Assembly (NCBI GenBank): GCA_963820315.1
Contig: CAWFZK010000035.1
Location: forward strand, 1 to 64,000
Direction of reading: 5' to 3'
DNA length: 64,000 nucleotides
Source: JACVRW01 sp963820315
GTDB lineage: Bacteria; Actinomycetota; Thermoleophilia; Solirubrobacterales; Thermoleophilaceae
In this document: positions 51,933-61,567 of the stretch, piece after piece
Numbering within the stretch: the first letter of the stretch is position 1
How the letters are laid out: each line of letters opens with the position of its first letter
Translations under genes and position numbers: made by a program
Notes under the pieces: model-generated
What the model was told of the DNA's origin: nothing
Databases searched by the model: none
The model's input: the letters and a program-made list of their open reading frames with translations, nothing else

Positions 51933-53411
51933 CTAGGGCCGCTCGAGCGCGACCCGCAGCGTCCGCAGCTCGCGGTCGCTCGCGCCGCGCAGGCTGCCGC
52001 CGTGCGCAAGCGTCTGCTCGATGTAGTCGAGCGTCTCGGCCGTGAGGCGCTCGCCGGGCAGCACGTTCGGGATGCCGGGCGGATATGCCGCGAGTGACTC
52101 CGCGGCGACGCGGCCGACGGCCTCGGCCGTCGCGACGACCTCCTGCGGACCGAGGAAGGCCTCGCGCGGGGTCATCACGAGCTCGCCCCACGGCGGCGGC
52201 GGTGCGAACTGCTCGTGGGCGGCCGCGGCCGGCTGCTCCGCGACGGTGTCGACAGCCTGGCGCAGCGCGCCGATCAGCCGCTTCGCCGCCAGTCCGGCCG
52301 GCTCGCCCATGCCGAACACGGCGACCATCACGTTCTCGCCCGCGAGCTCGAGGTTGACGTCGTTCTGCTCGCGCACGAGGCGCGCCAGCTCGAAGCCGCT
52401 TGCGCTCGTGCCGCGCACGTCGATGGCGAGCCTCAGCGGGTCGTAGTCGAACACCCCGGGCGCCCCGGCGAGCCGCTCGTCGAGCACCTCGAGCCCCGGG
52501 ATCTCGCGCACGGCGTCGCGGACGCGGCGCAGCGCCGCGAGCGTCTCGCCGAGCAGCTCGGCTCCGTTCACGGCCGCGCTCCGGCGCGCCGCGTCGAGCG
52601 AGCCGAACAGGAGCGAGTTGGGGCTGGTCGACTCGATCAGGGTCACGCAGCGGCCGACGACGCTCTCCTCGATCAGGCTGTCATGACCGAGGTGGATCAT
52701 CGCCGACTGCGTGAGGCTGCCGACGATCTTGTGGATGCTCGAGATGACGAGGTCGGCGCCGAGCGAGAGGGCGTGCCGCGGTAGGTCCTCGTGAAAGGCG
52801 AGATGGGCGCCCCAGGCCTCGTCGACCACGAGCGGGACGCCGCGCCGGTGCGCAACGTCGGCGAGCCCGGCGATGTCCGCGACCGCGCCGAAGTAGGTCG
52901 GCGAGACGACCGTCGCGCCGACGGCGGCGGGCGTCACCTCGAGCGCCTGCTCGAGCGCCTCGGGCGTCATGCAGTGGGCGATGTGCAGCTCGGGGTCGAG
53001 CTCCGGCGACACGAAGGTCGGCCGCAGGCCCGACATGACGAGCGCGTCGATCGTGCTCGAGTGCGCGTTGCGCTGCGTCACGACCTCGGTGCCACGGTGG
53101 GCGAGCGTGAGCAGCGCGGCATGGTTTCCCTGCGACGCCCCGTTGACCAGCCACCAGGTCCGGCGCGCGCCCCACGCCTCGGCGGCGAGCTGCTGCGCAT
53201 CCCTGAAGGGCGTCGGCTCGTCGCCGACGTCGATTCCCCACGTGAGCGCCGGGATGTCGAGGGCCAGCGCCTGCGGCCCGATCGCCTCCATGAGCCCGGG
53301 GTCCGCGCCGGGGCCGCCCTTGTGACCGGGGACGTGCAGGCGCCCCGGCCGGCGTGCCGCGTAGGCGCGCAGCGCGTCGAGGTAGGGGGTGTCGGGCTGG
53401 CTCGCGGGCAT
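51933..53411 (-). CDS. Orn/Lys/Arg decarboxylase-family PLP enzyme
   Basis: 492 residues, aspartate aminotransferase fold. PGRLHVPGHKGGPG and ALTWGIDVGDEPTPFRDAQQLAAEAWGA start the family. WLVNGASQGNHAALL, VVTQRNAHSSTIDALVMSGLRPTFV, PLVVDEAWGAHLAFH (Asp-x-x-x cofactor), SSIHKIVGSLTQSAM with the PLP Lys. C-terminal domain with YPPGIPNVLPGERL. Smaller, Ldc/Adc-like class common in Gram-positives. Arginine, lysine or ornithine decarboxylation is possible; none can be chosen. Twenty bases or fewer from the TIGR00725 gene. Confidence 0.9.
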   Translation of the reverse strand: MPASQPDTPYLDALRAYAARRPGRLHVPGHKGGPGADPGLMEAIGPQALALDIPALTWGIDVGDEPTPFRDAQQLAAEAWGARRTWWLVNGASQGNHAALLTLAHRGTEVVTQRNAHSSTIDALVMSGLRPTFVSPELDPELHIAHCMTPEALEQALEVTPAAVGATVVSPTYFGAVADIAGLADVAHRRGVPLVVDEAWGAHLAFHEDLPRHALSLGADLVISSIHKIVGSLTQSAMIHLGHDSLIEESVVGRCVTLIESTSPNSLLFGSLDAARRSAAVNGAELLGETLAALRRVRDAVREIPGLEVLDERLAGAPGVFDYDPLRLAIDVRGTSASGFELARLVREQNDVNLELAGENVMVAVFGMGEPAGLAAKRLIGALRQAVDTVAEQPAAAAHEQFAPPPPWGELVMTPREAFLGPQEVVATAEAVGRVAAESLAAYPPGIPNVLPGERLTAETLDYIEQTLAHGGSLRGASDRELRTLRVALERP

Positions 53412-53424
53412 GAGCGCGCCGAGT

Positions 53425-53874
53425 CTAGGTGAGCGCGGCGAGGGCCGCCGCGACCGCCTGCTCGGCCGAGGCGGCGCTCTCGACGCCGTCGATGTCCCAG
53501 CTGTCGAGCGCCACCACCGGCTTGCGCGCCCTGAGCGCGAGGGCGATCTCGGAGAGCGTGCCGTAGCCCCGCCCGACGGCGACGAGTGCGTCGGCGCTGC
53601 GGACGACGAGGGCGTTGCGGGCCTCGCCGAGGCCCGTCGCGATCGCCACGTCGACGAATGCGTTGGCGGCCGCGCGGTCGGCGCCGGGAAGGATCCCGAC
53701 CGTCGTGCCGCCGGACTCGCGCGCCCCGCGGCAGGCTGCCTCCATCACGCCGCCGAGGCCGCCGCAGACGAGCACGGCATCGGCTCGCGCCAGCTCGCTC
53801 CCAACCGTTCGGGCGGCCGTGAGGTCGGCGGGCGTCGCGTCACCCGGGCCCACGACGGCGACGTAACGGCGCAC
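53425..53874 (-). CDS. LOG/TIGR00725-type Rossmann protein
   Basis: 149 residues. RYVAVVGPGDATPADLTAARTVG, ADAVLVCGGLGGVMEAACRGARESGGTTVGILPG (the GGxGGVMEA loop), and ADALVAVGRGYGTLSEIALALRARKPVVALDSW. Related to lysine-decarboxylase-like LOG cytokinin phosphoribohydrolases; this short subclass is of unknown activity. GTG start. Upstream neighbour on the same strand is a four-helix membrane protein. Confidence 0.88.
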   Translation of the reverse strand: MRRYVAVVGPGDATPADLTAARTVGSELARADAVLVCGGLGGVMEAACRGARESGGTTVGILPGADRAAANAFVDVAIATGLGEARNALVVRSADALVAVGRGYGTLSEIALALRARKPVVALDSWDIDGVESAASAEQAVAAALAALT

Positions 53875-53876
53875 GC

Positions 53877-54404
53877 TCAGGGTGTCGTCGCGGGCGGCTC
53901 GTCGTCCCGGCGGACCGCGGGCCGGGTCGGCTCGCGCACGGTCTCGGCATCGTGGTCGACGCGCGCAGAGCCGGGCTCGGCAGCCCGTTCACGCGGCTCG
54001 ATGGACAGCGAGATGTTCGCCGTCGCGAGGAAGGCGCCCGTCGCCATCAGCACCGAGCCCGCCACCGCGAGCCAGATGCCGATGTCGCGATCCGGGCCAT
54101 TGCCGCCGGCCACCGCGGGCGGGTCGTTGACGAGCTGGGTGAGCACGACACTGAGCGCGAAGAGCGCCACCAGCAGCGACACGAGCGGTGAGGCGGGCGG
54201 CTTCATCAGCCCCATGCCGCCGGCGAGCTGCAGCACGATCAGCAGCGTGCATACGACGAGCACGATGTCGACGAGCTCGAACACGGTGAACGCGGTCAAG
54301 CCCTCGTACCAGTTGAGGAAGAGGCTCACGAGCAGGATCACCGCGCCGATCGCGGCGATCAGCGGCCCGAGGGGGATGCTCGTCTGGCGCGCGCGCCCGT
54401 TCAT
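53877..54404 (-). CDS. Four-helix membrane protein, unknown
   Basis: 175 residues beginning NGRARQTSIPLGPLIAA. Hydrophobic helices: AAIGAVILLVSLFLNWYEG, VFELVDIVLVVCTLLIVLQL, SPLVSLLVALFALSVVLTQL, WLAVAGSVLMATGAFLATA. A long polar C-terminal tail with repeated Glu, Arg and Asp residues follows (RVDHDAETVREPTRPA). No family recognised. Its ATG overlaps the leuS stop by four bases, so it is coupled to leuS. Confidence 0.7.
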   Translation of the reverse strand: MNGRARQTSIPLGPLIAAIGAVILLVSLFLNWYEGLTAFTVFELVDIVLVVCTLLIVLQLAGGMGLMKPPASPLVSLLVALFALSVVLTQLVNDPPAVAGGNGPDRDIGIWLAVAGSVLMATGAFLATANISLSIEPRERAAEPGSARVDHDAETVREPTRPAVRRDDEPPATTP

Positions 54405-56831
54405 CGGGCGACGAAGTTCACGAGCTTGCCGGGCACGACGATTGCCTTCACGATTTCCCTCCCGTTCAGTCGCGAGGCCAGCTTCTGCGAGCCGCGCGCG
54501 ATCTCCTCGAGCTCGCCCTGCGACGCCTCGGCGGGCGCGGGCAGCCTGTCGATCAGCTTGCCGTTCAGCTGGATCACGAGCTGGATCTCGTCGCCGACGA
54601 GCAGGGCCGGGTCGGCCTCGGGCCACGGCTCCTCCCAGACGCGGCGACCCGTCATCAGCTCGTAGATCTCGGCTCCGAGGTGCGGCGCGAACGGGAAGAT
54701 CAGCGACGCGCGCGGTCGCGACGGCGAAGCGGACGTGCGAGGCGGGCACCTCGTCGCGCCGGCGGTAGATCTCGTTGACGAGCTCCATCACGGCGGCGAT
54801 CGCGGTGTTGAAGGCGAAGCGCGCCGACATGTCGCGCGTGACCTTGTCGATCGCCCAGTGCGCCTTGCGCACGAGCTCGGAGGGCTCGCCCTCGGGCGTC
54901 GTCTCGCCCTCCGGGGCCTCGGCGGCCGCGGTCCAGAGCCGCGACAGGAAGCGGTACACGCCGCCGACGCCGTCGTCCTGCCAGTCGGCGTCGTCGCGCG
55001 GGGCGGCGAGGAAGAGGATGTAGCAGCGCGCGGCGTCGGCGCCGTAGCGCGCGATCACCTCCTCCGGCGAGACGGCGTTGCCCCTCGACTTGGACATCTT
55101 GTCGCCGTCGCGCAGGACCATGCCCTGCGTGAAGAGGCGGGCGAAGGGCTCCTGCACGTCGAGCAGGTCCATGTCCGCCAGCGCCTTGATGAAGAAGCGC
55201 GCATAGAGCAGGTGCAGGATCGCGTGCTCGACGCCGCCGATGTACTGGTCGACCGGCATCCAGTTGCGGACGACCTCGCGGTCCCAGGCGGCCTCGTCGT
55301 TATGCGGGTCGCAGTAGCGCAGGAAGTACCAGGACGAGTCGACGAAGGTGTCCATCGTGTCCGTCTCGCGACGCGCCGGCCCGCCGCAGCGCGGGCAGGT
55401 GGTGTTGACCCAGTCCTCCGCGGCCGCCAGCGGCGACTTGCCCTTAGGCGCGAAGTCCTCGACCTCGGGCAGCTCGACGGGCAGCTGGTCGTCCGGCACC
55501 GGGACGAGCCCGCAGCTCCCGCAGTGGATGATCGGGATCGGGCAGCCCCAGTAGCGCTGGCGCGAGAGCAGCCAGTCGCGCAGCCGGTAGTTGACGGTGG
55601 GCCTGCCGAGTCCGCGCTCCTCGAGCGAGGCGACGATCGCCTGCGTGCCCTCCGGGGCCGGCATGCCGCTGAACTCGCCCGAGTTGACGAGCCGCTCGTT
55701 TTCGCTGTGCGCGACGAACGCCTCGCCCTCGGGCGCCGGCTCGTCACCCTCGACCACCTGGCGGATCTCGAGTCCGAACTTCGTGGCGAACTCGAAGTCG
55801 CGCTGGTCGTGCGCGGGCACCGCCATCACGGCGCCGGTGCCGTACTCGAACAGCACGTAGTCGGCGACGAACATCGGGATCTCCTCACCCGTCGCCGGGT
55901 TGGTGACCGTGTGGCCGAGCGGGACGCCCGTCTTCTCCTTGTGCTCGTCGCCGCGCTCCTCGGCCGACTCGTTCAGCGCGCGGTTGACGTACTCGTGCAC
56001 CTCGGGCGAGCTGTTCAGACGGAAGACGTCCGGGTGCTCCGGCGCCAGCACGAAGAAGGTCGCGCCGAAGATCGTGTCGGGCCGCGTCGTGAAGACCGGA
56101 TAGTCGATCCCCAGCTCCTCGCAGCGGAAGATCAGCTCGGCGCCCTCCGAGCGGCCGATCCAGTTCTCCTGCATCGTCACGACGTGGCGCGGCCAGTCGA
56201 TCGTCTGCATGTCCTCGAGCAGGCGGTCGGCGTAATCGGTGATGCGGAAGAACCACTGCTCGAGCTGGCGCACCTCGACGACATGCCCGCAGCGCTCGCA
56301 GCGCCCGTCGATCACCTGCTCGTTGGCGAGCACGGTCTGGTCGTGCGGGCACCACTTGACGGCCGCCTCCTTGCGGTAGGCGAGCCCGCGCTCGAAGAGG
56401 CGCAGGAAGATCCACTGGGTCCAGCGGTAATAGCGCGGCTCGTGCGTGCCGAACTCGCGCGTCCAGTCGAACGAGATGCCCCACTCGCGGAACTGGCGGC
56501 GGAACTCGCGGATCGCCGCCTCGGTCGAGTCGCGCGGGTGCTGGCCCGTCTTGATGGCGTGGTTCTCGGCAGGCAGCCCGAAGGCGTCGTAGCCCATCGG
56601 GTGCAGGACGAGATCGCCCATGCGACGCCGGAAATGCGCGACCGCATCACCGACCGAGTAGGTCTTCAGGTGGCCGATATGCGGCTCGCCCGATGGGTAC
56701 GGGAGCATCTCGAGGATGTACGAGCTCGGCTGCTTCGCGGCAGCCTCATTCGACACCTCCCAGGTGTGCTCGTCAGCCCATACTCCCTGCCACTTGGGCT
56801 CGATCAGCTTCGGGTCGTAGCGATCCGCCAT
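54401..56831 (-). CDS. leuS: Leucyl-tRNA synthetase, one frameshift
   Basis: ~810 residues, class Ia synthetase. HIGH variant PSGEPHIGHLKTY (~residues 46-58), KMSKSRGNAVSPEEVI (~600), editing domain with VFTTRPDTIFGATFFVLAPEHPD. Near 54715 the frame changes: upstream ends SHVRFAVAT; downstream resumes ASLIFPFAPHLGAEIYELMTG, then the C-terminal tRNA-binding domain ends KAIVVPGKLVNFVAR. One base inserted or two missing in a GCG-rich tract explains it. LeuS is essential, so not a pseudogene. Confidence 0.93.
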
Positions 56832-56860
56832 CGACCCGAGACTTTAGACTCGCGCGCCGA

Positions 56861-57068
56861 TCAGCCGGTCGCGAGCATCACGTCCGAGGCCTTGATCACC
56901 GCCGTGACCTCGCTGCCCTCGGCGATTCCGAGCTCCTCGACCGCCTCGACCGTGATCGACGCGACGAGCCGCTGCCCCGCCACGTCGACCTCCACGTTGG
57001 CGATGGCCTCGCCGCGGCGGATCCCGCGTGACGGTGCCGCCGAGCTGGTTGCGCGCGCTGATCTTCAT
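56861..57068 (-). CDS. Molbindin (Mop/TOBE) molybdate-binding protein, one frameshift
   Basis: Single TOBE domain of ~69 residues. KISARNQLGGTVT reads first, then an extra G near 57026 shifts the frame; the corrected frame gives RIRRGEAIANVEVDVAGQRLVASITVEAVEELG, then GSEVTAVIKASDVMLATG. This is the canonical Mop signature, which forms hexamers that bind molybdate. Last gene of the modABC operon, 10 bases after modC. Storage or homeostasis role. Confidence 0.87.
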
Positions 57069-57078
57069 CTGTCTCCTC

Positions 57079-58144
57079 TCATAGGGCGACGAGCCTCGTC
57101 GCCGCCGCTTTCCACGTTGCCGCCACACGGCTGCCCGTGCGGAGATCGAGCGCCCGGGAGGACGCAAGCGTGATCTCGGCCGCGAGCGGCTGCGGGCCGG
57201 CCAGCCCCAGCCGTACCCGGTTCCCCACCGCCGTGACCGTCAGCACCTCCGCGAGGACGCGGTTCTGCGCAGAGCCGTGCGGCGGCTCCGCCACGTGCTC
57301 GATCGCGATCTCCCAGGGGAACACGCTCGCGGCGACCCTGCCCCTGCCCTCGTCGGTGCTGGCGATCTCGCCGCCGCCGTCGAGGTCGACGAGCGTCAGG
57401 CCGTCGTGGCCGCTGCGGGCGGTGCCGCTCAGGACGACGGCGCCCGTGAAGTCGGCGACGAACGCCGAGCGCGGCGCCGCGGCCAGCTCCGTGGGGGTGC
57501 CCTCCTGGATGATCCGCCCTGCGTCGATCACGCCCGACGCGGTCGCCGAGCTGGGCGGCCTCGGCGAAGTCGTGCGTGACGAGCAGGGCTGGTACGCGCA
57601 CGTCGTTCAGGACCGCGGCCAGCTCGCGCGCCGCGCTCGCGCGAGTCCGCGCGTCGAGGGCGGACAGCGGCTCGTCGAGCAGCAGCACGCCGGGCGAGCG
57701 GGCCAGCATGCGAGCGAGCGCGACGCGCTGGCGCTCGCCGCCCGACAGGGTCTGTGGGCGCGCGTCGGCGTGGCCGCCGAGACCGAAGCGCTCGAGCAGC
57801 TCCTGCGCCCGCGCGCGGCGCTCGCGCCGGGAGACCCCGCGCAGCGGGTAGGCCACGTTCTGCCAGGCGCTGAGGTGCGGGAAGAGCGCGTAGTCCTGGA
57901 AGACGTAGCCGCAGCTCCGGCGCTCGGGCGGCACGTCGACGCCGCGTTCAGTGTCGAGCCAGGTCTCGCCGTCCGCCTCGACGAGGCCGCGCGTGGGTCG
58001 CAGCAGGCCGGCCGCCACGCGCAGGATCGTCGTCTTGCCCGCGCCGGACGGGCCCGCCAGGGCCAGGCACTCTCCCGCTCCCACGCCGAGCGCGACGTCG
58101 AGATCGAGGGCGCCGACCCGGGTCGTGGCCTCAACGCGCAGCAC
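57079..58144 (-). CDS. modC: Molybdate ABC transporter ATP-binding protein ModC, one frameshift
   Basis: Energises the ModB channel. Walker A LAGPSGAGKTTILRVAAGLLRP (residues ~31-50), Q loop FQDYALFPHLSAWQNVAYPLRG, signature LSGGERQRVALARMLARSP, Walker B LLLDEPLSALDA, H loop LVTHDFAEAAQLGDRV. An extra G near 57540 then shifts the frame; the corrected one resumes GVIDAGRIIQEGTPTELAAAP and a C-terminal TOBE domain ending WKAAATRLVAL. GTG start at 58144. Its start overlaps the modB end by 14 bases. Confidence 0.92.
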
Positions 58145-58962
58145 GGCTGCCGGCGTCCCAACCGCTGAGGGCGTCGCCCCCGGCCACCAGCTTCACCGAG
58201 AGGAGCAGGGCCCCCGAGACCGCTACGAGGACGGCCGACAGCGCCAGCGCCGACTCGAACTCGGTGGAGAAGCGGTCGTAGATGGCGAGCGGAACGGTCT
58301 GCGTGATCCCCTGGAAGGAGCCGGCGAACATGAGCGTCGCCCCGAACTCTCCCAGGGCGCGACCCAGTGCGAGCGCGGTCCCGGCGGCCAGGGCGGGTAG
58401 CGCGCTGGGGATCATCACCCTCACGAACCCGCGGGCCTCCGACGCCCCGAGCGTGCGGGAGGCGTCGAGCAGCCGCGGGTCCACCGTCGCGAACGCCGCG
58501 ATGGCCTGGCGGACGTAGAACGGCGACGCGACGAACGTGAGCGCGACGACGACCCCGGCCGTGGTGAGGGAGAGCTCGATGCCGGCTGCGCTCGATCGTC
58601 CCGCCGAGGATGCCCGCGGGGCCGACGGCGGCGAGCAGGGCGATGCCCGCCACGGCCGGCGGCAGCACCAGCGGCAGCTCGATCAGCGTGATGAGGACGG
58701 CGCGGCCCCGGAACGAGCGCGTCCCGAGCAGGTACGCCGCCGGGGTGCCGACCACGAGGATGATCGCGATCGAGACCGCCGTCGTCCTGAGGCTGAGCCA
58801 GAGCGCGTCGAGCGCGCCGGGCTCACCGAGACTGTCGATCAGCTCCGCCGGGCTGCGATCGACGAAGATCGCGACGATTGGCAGCGTCAGGAAGAGCAGG
58901 ACGGCGGCCAGGCAAACGGCGAGCAGCGCGGGGAACCACGGGAAGCGGTGCCCGCCTCTCAC
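58131..58962 (-). CDS. modB: Molybdate ABC transporter permease ModB, one frameshift
   Basis: ~277 residues, six or so membrane helices. N-terminal frame: FPALLAVCLAAVLLFLTLPIVAIF, TTAVSIAIILVVGTPAAYLLG, LIELPLVLPPAVAGIALL. Near 58590 one base extra shifts the frame; the rest includes ASPFYVRQAIAAFATVDPRLLDASRTLGASE and the EAA loop GEFGATLMFAGSFQGITQTVP, typical for ModB. GTG start 58962 overlaps the modA stop. The IRCQ-type loop contacts ModC. Confidence 0.92.
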
Positions 58963-59759
58963 TGCTGAACGGAGCCGAAGCCGGCGTCCTCGAGCGCCTG
59001 GGCACATGGTCCGTCTGTGAGGCCGTCGACGAAGGCCTGCGCGTCCTGCGGGTTCTTCGCCCCCTTCACCACCGAGGCGGCATAGGTGACCTCCGGCTCG
59101 ACGGCCGCCGGCAACTCGATCGCCTCCAGCGCGCCGTCGGTGGCGTTGACGTCGGTCACGTAGACGAAGCCCGCGTCAACTGCGCCCTGCGAGACCTTGC
59201 CGACGATCCCCTTGACGTCGGGCTCGTTCGAGCGGACGTTGTCGAGGATGGCCTCCTCCTGGGCGGGCGGCAGCTTGGCGAGCGCCTCGCGCGTGTAGGA
59301 GCCGATCGGCACGGACTCGGAGCCGATGGCGATCGTCGTGCCGGACTGCGTGAGGTCGTCGACCGACTTGATGTCGGAGTCCGCCGGCACCGCCAGCACG
59401 AACTCGTTGGTGGCGAACTCGACGGGCATTTCCACCAGGCCCTCGTCGTAGAGCTCGTCGGGGAGCTTGGTGTTGGCGGCCGCGAAGACATCGGGCTTGA
59501 CGCCCTGGCGGATCTGGGCCGCCAGCTCGTCGGAGCCGGCGAAGCTGAGCCGCACCTCGGTCTCCTCCGCCTCGCCGAAGTCGGGCGCGCATGCCTCGAG
59601 CGCCTCGGTCATCGATGCGGCGGCCGAGACGATGAGCCGCTGCTGCTGCCCGCCCTCGCCGGAGCTGCTCTCGCCGCCGTCGTCGTCATCGTCACCGCAG
59701 CCCACGGCCACGAGGGCGGCCAGGGCGAGGACGAGGGCGAGGGCGAGCAAGCGCTTCAC
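58959..59759 (-). CDS. modA: Molybdate-binding lipoprotein ModA
   Basis: 266 residues. Type II signal peptide LLALALVLALAALVAVGC with lipobox VAVGC near residue 21, followed by an acidic linker (DDDDDGGE). Binding core: LIVSAAASMTEALEACAPDF, FAGSDELAAQIRQGVKPDVFAAAN, VLAVPADSDIKSVDDLTQSG, then PIGSYTREALAKL and DAGFVYVTDVNAT. The Ser residues after VSAAASM and FAGS bind molybdate or tungstate. GTG start overlaps the regulator stop. Confidence 0.93.
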   Translation of the reverse strand: MKRLLALALVLALAALVAVGCGDDDDDGGESSSGEGGQQQRLIVSAAASMTEALEACAPDFGEAEETEVRLSFAGSDELAAQIRQGVKPDVFAAANTKLPDELYDEGLVEMPVEFATNEFVLAVPADSDIKSVDDLTQSGTTIAIGSESVPIGSYTREALAKLPPAQEEAILDNVRSNEPDVKGIVGKVSQGAVDAGFVYVTDVNATDGALEAIELPAAVEPEVTYAASVVKGAKNPQDAQAFVDGLTDGPCAQALEDAGFGSVQQ

Positions 59760-60154
59760 CGCTCGCCCCTCTCGACCATGACCGAGGTCGCCTTGACGGC
59801 GGCGGTCGCGGGCACGCCCGGCGCGAGGCCAAGCTCCTCGACGGCGTCGCGCGTGACAGCCGCGGTGATCCGGTGCGGGCCGGCCGTGATCTCGACCAAA
59901 GCCATCACGCCGTCCACCTCAACCGAGCTGACCACGCCCGGGAAGCGGTTGCGGGCGGAGAGCGCATCGCCCGCGCGGTGGCGCTCAGGGCGCCCGGAGA
60001 GGCGCTTGACCTCGGCGGCGGACACGCGCCTGCGGTTCGCGTGGTCGCGCGAGGTGCGCAGCTTGCCGGCGCGCTCCCAGCGCCGAAGCGTGTCGGCGCT
60101 CACGCCTATCGCGCGTGCAGCGTCCCCGAGCAGCAGCCCTTCACCCTTGACCAT
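59756..60154 (-). CDS. HTH-TOBE transcription regulator of the molybdate operon
   Basis: 132 residues. N-terminal MerR/excisionase-type HTH LLLGDAARAIGVSADTLRRWERAGKLRTSRDHANRRRVSAAEVKRL, then a linker and a single TOBE/Mop domain NRFPGVVSSVEVDGVMALVEITAG, AAVTRDAVEELGLAPGVPATAAVKATSVMV. Analogous to ModE in function (senses molybdate) but built differently: a BldC/MerR-type HTH replaces ModE's winged helix. First gene of the operon, sharing a palindrome with the start codon. Confidence 0.87.
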   Translation of the reverse strand: MVKGEGLLLGDAARAIGVSADTLRRWERAGKLRTSRDHANRRRVSAAEVKRLSGRPERHRAGDALSARNRFPGVVSSVEVDGVMALVEITAGPHRITAAVTRDAVEELGLAPGVPATAAVKATSVMVERGER

Positions 60155-60176
60155 TGCCTAAGCATTACATAGGCAA
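60154..60176. promoter_or_regulatory. Palindromic operator candidate of the molybdate operon
   Basis: Perfect inverted repeat TTGCCTA (60154-60160) and TAGGCAA (60170-60176) with a 9-base spacer, overlapping the start codon of the HTH-TOBE regulator. It is in the 80-base divergent region before ltrA. On the minus strand TATGTAAT inside it could serve as a -10 element. Confidence 0.6.
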
Positions 60177-60234
60177 CACCAACGAGCGCACGAGAAGCCG
60201 GGTTGAGCCGCCTGCAATAGTCGAATAACGCCCG

Positions 60235-61416
60235 ATGAACGTCGTCGAGGAACGAGGAGTGCCCGCCGAAGCGGAGCCCGACGAGGCTTCCGACAAGCGC
60301 GTAGCTCCACTCGAGCTCTTCTTCGATCTGGTCTTCGTCTTCGCGCTCACCCAGATCACCTATCTGATGTCCGAGAACCCCACCTGGGAGGGCCTCGGCC
60401 AGGGCATGCTGGTGCTCGCCGCGTTGTGGTGGGCATGGGGTGCCTATGCGTGGCTGACGAACTACATCGACACCGAGCAGGACAGAGAGCGCCTGCTGAT
60501 GCTCGGCGCGATGGCGGCCATGCTCGTCGCGGCGCTCGCGACGCCGCACGTGTTCGGCGACGACGCACTCATCTTCGGCGTCGCCTACGCCGGCGTGCGC
60601 TGGCTGCACATATTCATCTTCGCCGAGGCAAACGAGCACGTGGACACGGCCACCGCGGTCCGGGTCCTGGCGCGCACGGCGCTGCCTGCGCCGCTGCTGC
60701 TGATCGGCGCCGCGTTCTTCGACGGCAGCGCGCAGGCGCTGATCTGGATCGTGGCGCTCAGCATCGACTTCGGCGGGCCGTTCGTCTTCGGGGTGCGCGG
60801 CTTCCGCGTGTCCGCGGGTCACTTCGCCGAGCGCTTCGGCCTGATCGTGATCATCGCGCTCGGCGAGTCGATCGTCGCGATCGGCGCCGGCATCGCGGGC
60901 GTGGAGCTCGACACGGGTCTCGTTGTGGCTGCAGTCTTCGGCGTCGCGCTCTCGGCAGCGCTGTGGTGGGCCTACTTCGACATGACGGCGCTCCTGTCCG
61001 AGGAGCACTTCAGACACCTGCAGGGCGAGGAGCGCCTGCTGGTGGCGCGCGACGCCTACAGCTACCTGCACCTGCCGCTGATCGCGGGGATCCTGCTCGT
61101 GGCGCTGGGCGTCAAGAAGACGCTCGGCCATGTCGACGAGCCGCTCAAGACCGTGCCGGCGGTCGCGCTCTTCGGCGGCATCGCCCTCTACTACGCAGCA
61201 AACGTCGCCTTCCGGCTGCGGATCGCGCACACGCTCAGCGCAGAGCGGCTCGTGGCCGCGGCGGTCAGCCTCGCGCTCATCCCCGTCGCGACGGAGGTCG
61301 ACTCGCTTGCGGCCCTTGGCATCGCAGCCTCGCTCGCCGCGCTCCTGATCGCCTACGAGTCGGTGCGTCACGCGGACCTGCGCCGCCGCGCTCGAGAACA
61401 GGCGGCCCATGGGTAG
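60235..61416 (+). CDS. Low temperature requirement protein A (LtrA)-family membrane protein
   Basis: 393 residues, about ten membrane helices. Signature VAPLELFFDLVFVFALTQITYLM at residues ~23-45 and FAERFGLIVIIALGESIVAIG near 200, both diagnostic of the LtrA family. Originally linked with cold growth in Listeria; transport or enzymatic function is unknown. ATG 60235. Divergent from the molybdate operon. Overlap with the next frame suggests that gene starts later. Confidence 0.9.
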   Translation: MNVVEERGVPAEAEPDEASDKRVAPLELFFDLVFVFALTQITYLMSENPTWEGLGQGMLVLAALWWAWGAYAWLTNYIDTEQDRERLLMLGAMAAMLVAALATPHVFGDDALIFGVAYAGVRWLHIFIFAEANEHVDTATAVRVLARTALPAPLLLIGAAFFDGSAQALIWIVALSIDFGGPFVFGVRGFRVSAGHFAERFGLIVIIALGESIVAIGAGIAGVELDTGLVVAAVFGVALSAALWWAYFDMTALLSEEHFRHLQGEERLLVARDAYSYLHLPLIAGILLVALGVKKTLGHVDEPLKTVPAVALFGGIALYYAANVAFRLRIAHTLSAERLVAAAVSLALIPVATEVDSLAALGIAASLAALLIAYESVRHADLRRRAREQAAHG

Positions 61417-61567
61417 CCCGCGGCGCCGCAGCCCGCTTCACCGCCTGTTCACCAGCCAGCGACTCAACATGCCTAGGCTCTGGCGCATGGGTGGGCCTTT
61501 CACCCTCCGCGCACGCTCGGGTGCCTCCGGGCGCGTGGGCGACCATGCGACGGGGCGGCTCGGGCGA

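Noticed and set aside
54735..57173. Long reading frame opposite leuS, and similar long antisense frames opposite phoH, murJ and others
   Set aside because: They are the complements of conserved genes in GC-rich DNA with low-complexity, Arg/Val/Asp-heavy composition and no domain signatures.
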